Below are positions 1-4,350 of a DNA stretch of 6,018 nucleotides, in pieces. A program made the translations under genes and the position numbers. The notes below the pieces were generated by a model. That model made no database searches, was not told where the DNA came from, and worked only from the letters and a program-made list of their open reading frames with translations. Position 1 is the first letter of the stretch. Each line of letters opens with the position of its first letter. Source of the DNA: PVC group bacterium (lineage in GTDB: Bacteria; Verrucomicrobiota; Kiritimatiellia; SS1-B-03-39; UBA6053); assembly GCA_003565035.1 (NCBI GenBank), contig PXDP01000352.1, positions 1 through 6,018 on the forward strand. Direction: 5' to 3'.

Positions 1-500
1 CGATCGACAAGCTCTACACCACGCCCGGCGACATGGTGCAGGTGTATGAGGCCCTGCAACCTATCGGCCGCTTCATCTTTGCGGCAACCTTCGGCAACGT
101 GCACGGCTCCTACAAACCCGGTGCCGTAAAGTTGAAGCCGGAAATCCTGCGCGACGGCCAAAAAGCGGTCACCGACAAGCACGGCGAAGCGGCCAAGATG
201 GATCTGGTCTTCCACGGCGGCTCCGGCTCCGACCTGAGCGACATCCGTGAGACGCTGGAATACGGGGTCATCAAGATGAATATCGACACCGACACCCAAT
301 ACGCCTTCACCCGCCCGATCGTCACCCACGTCTGCGAAAACATCGAGGGCGTGCTCAAGATCGACGGCGAAGTCGGCAACAAAAAGACTTACGACCCGCG
401 CAGCTACCTTAAAAAGGCCGAAGCCAACATGGCAGCGCGCCTCGTGCAGGCCGCCGAAGACCTCTGCTCCAACGGCAAGACCATCTTCGGCAAGGTCTAA
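1..500 (+). CDS. fbaA: Class II fructose-bisphosphate aldolase, C-terminal part (5' end outside window)
   Basis: This enzyme reversibly splits fructose 1,6-bisphosphate into dihydroxyacetone phosphate and glyceraldehyde 3-phosphate in cytosolic glycolysis and gluconeogenesis. About 165 residues are visible, read from base 3, and the frame is open to the window edge. The ATG at base 33 is therefore an internal methionine and not the start. Visible hallmarks of the zinc-dependent class IIa family are FGNVHGSYKPG (fragment residues about 30-40, with a zinc-ligand His), VFHGGSGSD (about 69-77, second zinc-ligand His and phosphate-binding glycines) and KMNIDTDTQYAF (about 91-102). The tail with YDPRSYLKKAE and AARL matches E. 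coli FbaA from memory. E. coli FbaA is about 359 residues, so roughly half the gene is present. The reading frame is clean and ends in TAA just before a strong terminator, so it is probably the last gene of its transcript. Confidence 0.96.
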   Translation, partial: IDKLYTTPGDMVQVYEALQPIGRFIFAATFGNVHGSYKPGAVKLKPEILRDGQKAVTDKHGEAAKMDLVFHGGSGSDLSDIRETLEYGVIKMNIDTDTQYAFTRPIVTHVCENIEGVLKIDGEVGNKKTYDPRSYLKKAEANMAARLVQAAEDLCSNGKTIFGKV

Positions 501-522
501 AATCAAGCCGTATTCTTCCAAC

Positions 523-556
523 AAAAGCCGGGTCGCGTCAGCGCCCCGGCTTTTTT
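523..556 (+). terminator. Intrinsic terminator of fbaA
   Basis: AAAAGCCGGG (523-532) is the exact reverse complement of CCCGGCTTTT (545-554). The arms are separated by a 12-nt loop and followed by an uninterrupted T6 run (551-556). It starts 23 bp after the aldolase stop codon, in the position expected for a Rho-independent terminator, and separates fbaA from hpt transcription. Confidence 0.9.
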
Positions 557-628
557 CGGCGCACCAGTTTTACCTGACTTTGTGCATATCCGCTTGAAAT
601 CGGAACACTTCGCTTCCTTTATGCTCCT

Positions 629-1207
629 ATGGAATCAAATAACGGAGCCCCCCATTTGCTAGAGGATATTGACAGGATACTGGTCGATGAGGCTGCCATC
701 AAAGCGCGCCTGCGCAAGCTGGGCGAAGAGATCAATACGACTTACCGCGGACGCGAGCTGACGGTCATCGCAATCATCAATGGGGCCATTATCTTTGTGG
801 CCGACCTGATCCGCGAGCTCGACCTGTCGATCCAGCTCGACTGCATCCGTGTTTCCTCCTACCGCGATGAGACGCGTCCTGTGCAGGAACCGGAGATCAT
901 CGACCGCATCCGACTCGATGTGGAAGGCGTGGATGTCCTCCTGATCGACGACATTCTCGATACCGGCAAGACCCTGTCCCGCGTCTGTGAGATCTTCCGC
1001 AAGATGCGGCCCGCCTCCCTGCGCACCTGCGTGCTGCTCGACAAGCAGACCACGCGGGCGGTGGACTTCGAGGCCGATTTCGTAGGTTTTGAGATCCCGG
1101 ATGAGTTTGTGGTCGGCTACGGGCTGGACTTCGCCGAGCGCTATCGCCAGCTCCCCTGCATCGGCGTGCTTAAGCCCTCGCTCCAGAATCCGCCGGAATG
1201 GAGCTAG
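629..1207 (+). CDS. hpt: Hypoxanthine phosphoribosyltransferase
   Basis: This purine-salvage enzyme of the cytosol transfers phosphoribose from PRPP to hypoxanthine (often also guanine), giving IMP or GMP. The product is 192 residues, close to the usual 175-190 for bacterial HPRT. The PRPP-binding signature VLLIDDILDTGKTL is at residues 103-116. RVSSYRDET (74-82) corresponds to the flexible active-site loop with Ser-Tyr. LLDK (136-139) and the C-terminal VVGYGLDFAERYRQLPCIGVL (161-181) carry the base-binding region. The ATG at 629 is the only good start in this frame. No clear Shine-Dalgarno sequence precedes it. A TTGAAA at 594-599 with TTTATG at 618-623 could be a promoter placing transcription initiation almost at the ATG (leaderless), but this is only an inference. 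The TAG stop lies inside the target duplication of the MITE that follows, and the insertion left the coding sequence intact. Confidence 0.96.
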   Translation: MESNNGAPHLLEDIDRILVDEAAIKARLRKLGEEINTTYRGRELTVIAIINGAIIFVADLIRELDLSIQLDCIRVSSYRDETRPVQEPEIIDRIRLDVEGVDVLLIDDILDTGKTLSRVCEIFRKMRPASLRTCVLLDKQTTRAVDFEADFVGFEIPDEFVVGYGLDFAERYRQLPCIGVLKPSLQNPPEWS

Positions 1208-1210
1208 TGG
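1201..1210. repeat. Left copy of MITE target-site duplication
   Basis: GAGCTAGTGG is identical to 1325-1334 on the other side of the 114-bp element. It contains the TAG stop codon of hpt (1205-1207). The insertion therefore fell within a few bases of the stop and duplicated it without altering the protein. Confidence 0.88.
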
Positions 1211-1324
1211 GAATGGCACTTATTTAAGCGGCTCAATCTACGGTAGAAGCGTGCTTCTAGCCGCTTTTCCAATACTCGGAGCGGCAGGATGCCGCTGCTA
1301 CTTTGCCTTAACTAAGTGCCATTC
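1211..1324. mobile_element. MITE-like insertion (114 bp) with terminal inverted repeats and 10-bp target duplication
   Basis: The element begins GAATGGCACTTA (1211-1222) and ends with its exact reverse complement TAAGTGCCATTC (1313-1324). After one mismatch the match continues for five more bases (TTAAG). It is flanked by perfect direct repeats GAGCTAGTGG at 1201-1210 and 1325-1334, the footprint of a transposition event. The interior has no coding capacity. It holds an 8-bp inverted repeat AAGCGGCT (1226-1233) / AGCCGCTT (1259-1266) followed by TT, and a tight hairpin AGCGGCA/TGCCGCT (1280-1296). Target duplications near 10 bp are known for IS4-superfamily elements, so a non-autonomous derivative of such an element is plausible; the family is not proven. 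The first internal hairpin could serve as a terminator for hpt. Confidence 0.88.
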
Positions 1325-1334
1325 GAGCTAGTGG
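1325..1334. repeat. Right copy of MITE target-site duplication
   Basis: Second GAGCTAGTGG, immediately after the right inverted repeat. Deleting 1211-1334 restores the presumed ancestral sequence directly downstream of hpt. Confidence 0.88.
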
Positions 1335-1486
1335 GGTTCTCTTACGGGAAGCTTTCTGCATAGAAATTCACGAATCGTCTATTTTTAAAAGGCGAAATAA
1401 ATGTAACGTTCATGATCGGGTTTACACGGCTGCGGGAAAACAGCAGAATAATTTGCGGCAGAATAATACCTATCAAACCGATTGTA
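1335..1486. other. Gene-free spacer
   Basis: This is an AT-rich spacer without a supportable reading frame on either strand. The only structure I see is a short tandem repetition of GCAGAATAAT at 1443-1452 and 1458-1467 (15-bp period). No RNA gene is recognisable. Confidence 0.6.
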
Positions 1487-1681
1487 AGCGTCCCTTAGCG
1501 GTTTAAAAATTGCCAGGTCTGTCCTTTTTAAGGTTCAGCTTTTTTGGGAACCACTCAACTGCGCTGCCGGGAAGACGGCCACTCCTTCGCTCGGTGAGCT
1601 ACGGTGCGCAAAGCAACAGAGCCGTCTTTGCTGAGTAAACCCGTGCACCGGCTTTAGTTGCGGCTGTTTTTTACAACCGCT
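1487..1681 (+). repeat. Dispersed hairpin repeat, copy 1 (195 bp)
   Basis: This copy matches 2492-2654 in the same orientation along its length. Shared blocks include AGCGTCCCTTAGCGGTTTAA at the left, AAGGTTCAGCTTTTTTGG in the middle, GGGAAGACGGCCA, GCCGTCTTTGCTGAGTAAA, and GCGGCTGTTTTTT..ACAACCGCT at the right. The core has inverted ends: AGCGGTTTAAAAA at 1497-1509 against AGCGGTTGTAAAAA read on the minus strand from 1681. The central palindrome AAGACGGC (1572-1579) / GCCGTCTT (1621-1628) is opened here by about 32-36 extra bases that copy 2 lacks. It lies downstream of the toxin gene. No coding capacity is evident. Confidence 0.8.
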
Positions 1682-1726
1682 TGAACCATGATCTCTCCTG
1701 ATGCAAAGCGCAGCCAGGGATAAAAC

Positions 1727-2029
1727 CTACAGACTCGGGATAAAACGCACGGGATTCATCCGTGCGTTATAAATCCGGACAATTCTCACACGGTCTTTCT
1801 CCGGCATATACTGGTAGAGGATATGGGTATGGAAACGCTTCTCGTAATAGCGTCTCAGCCCGTGCGGCTCGGATGCCCAGGCAAAGCCGTTCGGTGCCAG
1901 AGTTATGTTTTGAACGGCCTTCTCCAGTTCCTTCAAAAACTCAGCCGGAAGCTCGGGGTCCTGATCACGCCAAAACTCGGTCTCGCGCAACTGGTCGGCG
2001 ATCGCACGTTTGAGGAAGTAAACTTCCAT
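1727..2029 (-). CDS. ParE/RelE-family type II toxin
   Basis: The product is a 100-residue small basic protein with the RelE/ParE toxin layout. An amphipathic helix (about 27-46, LPAEFLKELEKAVQNI) is followed by the loop APNGFAWASEPHGLRR and the beta strands RRYYEKRFHTHILYQY (59-74, equivalent to the family's R..lkrFPy.i.Y pattern). VRIVRIYNARMNP (81-93) occupies the place of the usual V.a..H.rR.P tail, with Asn-Ala-Arg instead of His. Family members act on DNA gyrase (ParE) or cut ribosome-bound mRNA (RelE); the sequence does not tell which. I chose the ATG at 2029 because its A is shared with the TGA stop of the upstream antitoxin (TGATG), implying translational coupling. A GTG one codon upstream (2032) would add one residue. 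There is no separate Shine-Dalgarno sequence. The pair is probably self-repressed like other such modules. Confidence 0.85.
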   Translation of the reverse strand: MEVYFLKRAIADQLRETEFWRDQDPELPAEFLKELEKAVQNITLAPNGFAWASEPHGLRRYYEKRFHTHILYQYMPEKDRVRIVRIYNARMNPVRFIPSL

Positions 2030-2238
2030 CACAGGCGGTTGCGTAGCAGCGACATGGCTTCCTCGTAAGAAACCTCTTCTTCAAATCCGTCTTCCAAATC
2101 CTTGAGGCGCTGAGCAGCGATTTTGACCTGTTCTTGATGATAGCGATCCTCTTCAAGCTGGCGCAGGTGGGCGATCACTTCGCCTTGATCCCGCTCGTTC
2201 AGCGAGCCGATCTCTTCGATTATCTGAGCTGCGTTCAT
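2029..2238 (-). CDS. Antitoxin of the ParE/RelE-type module
   Basis: The product is a 69-residue acidic, almost entirely helical protein encoded directly upstream of the toxin. Its TGA overlaps the toxin ATG. The N-terminal part (about 4-32) reads AQIIEEIGSLNERDQGEVIA then HLRQLEED. This resembles the short N-terminal helix-turn segment seen in several small antitoxins from memory. The C-terminal part (LEDGFEEEVSYEEAMSLLRN, 48-67) is the probable toxin-wrapping tail. I prefer the ATG at 2238 because the conserved-looking sequence begins there. An in-frame ATG at 2250 adds MVII. The frame stays open to 2385, but that upstream stretch (Gly/Arg-rich, including repeat sequence) does not look coding. 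The assignment rests mainly on gene order, overlap, size and charge, since I cannot name the exact antitoxin family. Confidence 0.78.
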   Translation of the reverse strand: MNAAQIIEEIGSLNERDQGEVIAHLRQLEEDRYHQEQVKIAAQRLKDLEDGFEEEVSYEEAMSLLRNRL

Positions 2239-2434
2239 AATGATTACCATGGCTGTATTCAGGGATTCTTCAAGCTTTAATCGCACGGCGAACCAACGCA
2301 CCTTGCCCATTACGAACGGCCGAATTCCCACACCCACAATCACACCACCCCGCTTAGCCGCCGAAGAACAACCACGGATGCACACCGATAAACACTGATC
2401 TTTACGACTGCGAGTTCTCTCCCGCTATCGTTTT
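2239..2434. other. Upstream region of the toxin-antitoxin pair
   Basis: This spacer presumably contains the promoter of the minus-strand toxin-antitoxin operon, but I could not find a convincing -35/-10 pair. The antitoxin frame continues open through part of it without protein-like character. The only structured element is the period-10 repeat near 2370-2402. Confidence 0.4.
2370..2402. repeat. Short degenerate period-10 repeat
   Basis: Three imperfect 10-bp units follow one another: CACGGATGCA, CACCGATAAA, CACTGATCTT. I recognise this type of motif as a frequent intergenic sequence in Verrucomicrobia and Planctomycetes, often near toxin-antitoxin and other accessory genes, but that is from memory. 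It lies upstream of the antitoxin and could overlap its regulatory region. Confidence 0.5.
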
Positions 2435-2486
2435 AGACCCGCCCCGTCTTGTCCCGCCGTAGTGCGCGTAGGCGGATGGCGGGTCT
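2435..2486. repeat. Long intergenic hairpin
   Basis: AGACCCGCC (2435-2443) is perfectly complementary to GGCGGGTCT (2478-2486). A second nested pair CCGCC (2454-2458) / GGCGG (2471-2475) extends the fold. On the plus strand it is followed by TTGT. It directly precedes copy 2 of the dispersed repeat. There is no equivalent in front of copy 1, so it is a separate element. It may be a repeated extragenic palindrome or a weak terminator. Confidence 0.55.
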
Positions 2487-2491
2487 TTGTC

Positions 2492-2654
2492 AGCGTCCCT
2501 TAGCGGTTTAAAATTCGCCAGCTCTGCGCTTTCCAAGGTTCAGCTTTTTTGGGGAACCGCTCAACTACGCTAACGGGAAGACGGCCAACAGGGCCGTCTT
2601 TGCTGAGTAAAGAAACGCACCAGCTTAAGCTGCGGCTGTTTTTTTACAACCGCT
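2492..2654 (+). repeat. Dispersed hairpin repeat, copy 2 (163 bp)
   Basis: This is the same-orientation counterpart of 1487-1681 and the shorter form. Its central palindrome is perfect: AAGACGGCC (2578-2586), a 5-nt loop, then GGCCGTCTT (2592-2600). It also contains the 12-bp palindrome CAGCTTAAGCTG (2621-2632) and ends ...TTTACAACCGCT, which mirrors its AGCGGTTTAAAA start. Copies 1 and 2 enclose the toxin-antitoxin pair. No protein-like reading frame is present. Confidence 0.8.
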
Positions 2655-2708
2655 GCGCTAGAGGGAGGGAGATGGGGAGGAAAGTGGAAGGATCCACGTA
2701 GTCGGGCT

Positions 2709-2716
2709 GATTCATC
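2709..2716. repeat. Left copy of 8-bp target-site duplication
   Basis: GATTCATC is repeated exactly at 2951-2958, directly outside the inverted repeats of the 234-bp element. Confidence 0.8.
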
Positions 2717-2950
2717 CTGGCATTTATACACAAGTCTGGCTTGCGGAAAAAAGCTGCGAAGGATGCGGAGTTTGATGTAGGGGCTTTCCTGTGGGAAGCC
2801 CGCGAGCGTACGGAGCGTTGTGGGAAGACCCGAGGCAACGCAAGATTCGCGGGTGCCGCAAGCGAACACCCCTACGAAAAGAAAATGATACGCAATCCGG
2901 GGAACTTGAAAGGAAAATAGCGATAACTGGAACTTGTGTATAAATGCCAA
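2717..2950. mobile_element. MITE-like insertion (234 bp) with 18-bp inverted repeats and 8-bp target duplication
   Basis: TGGCATTTATACACAAGT (2718-2735) is the exact reverse complement of 2932-2949. The outermost base pair (C2717, A2950) does not match. Direct repeats GATTCATC flank the element on both sides. The interior contains a second nested palindrome bounded by GTAGGGG (2777-2783) and CCCCTAC (2869-2875), with an inner hairpin GGGCTTTCC...GGAAGCCC near 2781-2801. Reading frames crossing it on the minus strand are repeat-derived and not convincing genes. It is non-autonomous, with no transposase. An 8-bp duplication fits several IS families, so the parent element cannot be named. Confidence 0.85.
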
Positions 2951-2958
2951 GATTCATC
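2951..2958. repeat. Right copy of 8-bp target-site duplication
   Basis: Second GATTCATC, followed by a 7-bp hairpin TCGTCCG/CGGACGA (2957-2976) that belongs to the right flank of the original site. Confidence 0.8.
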
Positions 2959-3058
2959 GTCCGACCGAGCGGACGAACATGTATCGAACGTTATGCCAGG
3001 CTGGAGCGTTGCGGAACCGGGTGAAAATTTTCGGCCAGTATCATTACCGTAAGGCATC

Positions 3059-3086
3059 CGGTCGGGGGATGAATCCCGCCGACTAC
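3059..3086 (-). repeat. REP-like palindrome (intact copy)
   Basis: GTCGGGGGAT (3061-3070), loop GA, then ATCCCGCCGAC (3073-3083) form a 10-bp stem with one bulged base. On the minus strand it aligns with the reconstructed, interrupted palindrome at 2698-2716 plus 2959-2967. It is probably a repeated extragenic palindrome. It lies downstream of the minus-strand gene at 3185-3988, where it could protect or terminate the transcript. Confidence 0.65.
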
Positions 3087-3184
3087 GACCACAAACAACC
3101 CAGGTTCTATGCCCAGCCTCGGTTTCGTTGCCAAATTCTCCCTTTCCACGGGCGCTTGCCTCATAAAACGCGGGGCGCTATAAA
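3087..3184. other. Gene-free spacer downstream of the 267-residue secreted protein gene
   Basis: I see no supported reading frame, RNA gene or clear terminator here. Frames that cross it on either strand also run through the palindromes to the left and lack protein-like composition. Confidence 0.5.
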
Positions 3185-3988
3185 TCATTTACTTACACCT
3201 CTTGCGCTGGATAGCATTAATTTCCTTTTGTATTCAAAGAGTAGTCTCAGCTGGTTACTGCGGTAAGAAGCTTTAACCATTTCATCTTTTTGGTCTTCGT
3301 GTTCTTTCTCATCCAGCGTATTAAATGGATCCACTGTTCCCCGCCCTGCTCCCCGGAGAGGAAGGGCCTTGTGCTTTTTTATGAAATTTTCTCTCATCGA
3401 GGCTGGCGTCAGCCTTACAATCTCCATGAAATCCTCGGTATGAGGGGACAAAAAGAAGTTACCCCCAAGTGAACGAATACAGTCATCACGAAGCATTCGC
3501 ATGACATTGGAAATGTCGCTCGCGTAGGTATACCTCTTCGGGCTCCAAGTGTAAGCAAATTCGTTAACTGCTCCCTTGACCCGTATAATGTGGGGAGTCC
3601 CGTCCAGGCCATCCCAGTTAAATAGCTCCAAATCGGTTAGTGCCTCTGAAAAAAATTCCCTGATTACATTTAAATCTCTTTGAGATATCTCGCAGGTAAA
3701 GGTCCTCTCTGCATCCTTGTAAATGTCACGTAAATGAATAAAATTCTTTTCATGCTCTTGCGTGATATAGATGAGGTATCGGATATTAAATCCACCGGCA
3801 GCGGCATACTCAATTTCCCATACTGAGCTAGGAGCACACAGTAAGGCTATGATCGTCTCCTCTTGAAAAATCTCACTGTATCTTTCCTTAGCGTGTTCTT
3901 TCCAGGACTCACCTAAAGGACTTAGTCGATGAACCGGTCCGCCGTATGCTGTGCAGAGAAGTAAAAAGAATATGGCGACTCTGAACAT
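3185..3988 (-). CDS. Hypothetical secreted protein
   Basis: I do not recognise this 267-residue protein. Residues 1-16 (MFRVAIFFLLLCTAYG) look like a signal peptide with a probable cut after Ala-Tyr-Gly. Cys12 is not preceded by a proper lipobox, so a lipoprotein is unlikely. The mature part is mixed helix and strand. Its most distinctive piece is FNWDGLDGTPHIIRVKG (123-139) followed by AYTWSP (145-150). This recalls the D-G-x-x-W/H and W-S-P pattern in uncharacterised secreted proteins, without giving a function. The C-terminal third (about 200-267) is highly charged and probably helical. The ATG at 3988 puts the hydrophobic stretch at the N-terminus. The frame is open to a TTG at 4003 (272 residues), but neither start has a good ribosome binding site. 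Base composition is clearly more AT-rich than hpt or nuoN, suggesting acquisition from elsewhere. Confidence 0.7.
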   Translation of the reverse strand: MFRVAIFFLLLCTAYGGPVHRLSPLGESWKEHAKERYSEIFQEETIIALLCAPSSVWEIEYAAAGGFNIRYLIYITQEHEKNFIHLRDIYKDAERTFTCEISQRDLNVIREFFSEALTDLELFNWDGLDGTPHIIRVKGAVNEFAYTWSPKRYTYASDISNVMRMLRDDCIRSLGGNFFLSPHTEDFMEIVRLTPASMRENFIKKHKALPLRGAGRGTVDPFNTLDEKEHEDQKDEMVKASYRSNQLRLLFEYKRKLMLSSARGVSK

Positions 3989-4111
3989 TCTATTTACGAA
4001 CAAGTAATTGGTTGATCTTGGATATTCTTCCCTAAGGGACTCAAGTCAAGTGGAATCCACAACGGGTCATTCCGCAAAACCGTAGAAATGATAATTCCTG
4101 ATGCCGTTCGA

Positions 4112-4340
4112 TCATATCGCCAAGTCGAGAGCCAGGTCTGAAATATCGCGGATTCGTTTGCCGGAAATCATGGTTTCGAGCATGTCTTTGGCATCAGAAT
4201 GATTGAGCGCATCAATTGCTTCAATGAGCTCCGGAAGCGCAATATGATAAAGGCAATCAATGTCACTGGTGCCAAGTGCCAGTGATGCGAGACAGACTTT
4301 TAAAAAGCTTTCGCTTTGCGGCTTCTAGCGTGGCTGGCAT
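4112..4340 (-). pseudogene. Small helical protein gene downstream of the methyltransferase, broken by a 1-base frameshift
   Basis: An ATG at 4340, 10 bp after the methyltransferase stop, opens MPATLEAAKRK but hits TGA at 4263-4265. In the +1 frame a protein-like sequence continues: LKVCLASLALGTSDIDC, then LPELIEAIDALNHSDAKDML, then SGKRIRDISDLALDLAI, ending at TGA 4112-4114. That second frame has an in-frame stop upstream and no early start codon. Removing one T from the T5 run (minus strand; A5 at 4302-4306) joins both parts into one 75-residue helical protein. The 229-bp length is exactly one base more than 76 codons. It could be a true mutation, a homopolymer sequencing error, or a site of slippage. 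The family is not recognised. Its position suggests an accessory gene of the methyltransferase operon. No Shine-Dalgarno sequence is seen. Confidence 0.6.
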
Positions 4341-4350
4341 GGGTAGAGAA

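Larger units (their letters stand above)
2698..2967. repeat. REP-like palindrome interrupted by an insertion
   Basis: Bases 2698-2716 joined to 2959-2967 form a 28-bp sequence that matches the minus strand of 3059-3086 at 23 of 28 positions by eye (GTAGTCGG...GATTCATC...CCGACCG). The intervening 242 bp are the MITE at 2717-2950 plus one copy of its 8-bp duplication. The repeat was therefore split at its central loop. Confidence 0.7.

Noticed and set aside
659..1219. 186-codon minus-strand frame opposite hpt
   Set aside because: Antisense shadow of a certain hpt gene in GC-rich DNA, running into the MITE end.
1089..1331. Plus-strand frame across the hpt end and MITE
   Set aside because: Out-of-frame shadow of hpt that enters the non-coding MITE.
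2251..2385. Longer antitoxin starting at 2385
   Set aside because: The extra residues look non-coding and the region contains repeat sequence. The antitoxin-like part begins at the ATG at 2238 or 2250.
1487..2654. Integron cassette with attC sites around the toxin-antitoxin pair
   Set aside because: The flanking repeats lack the paired RYYYAAC and GTTRRRY core sites of attC elements, and no integrase is in the window.
2659..2695. Polypurine tract (AGAGGGAGGGAGATGGGG and onward)
   Set aside because: It is conspicuous and could form G-rich structures, but it lacks a regular G-run pattern and any linked gene start, so no function is supported.
2570..3057. Overlapping minus-strand reading frames and a plus-strand frame at 2934-3266
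   Set aside because: They run through palindromes and the MITE, overlap one another, have no ribosome binding sites and no protein-like motifs.
1208..3184. CRISPR array or tRNA/rRNA genes in the repeat-rich region
   Set aside because: There are no regularly spaced identical repeats with unique spacers and no recognisable tRNA or rRNA sequence on either strand.
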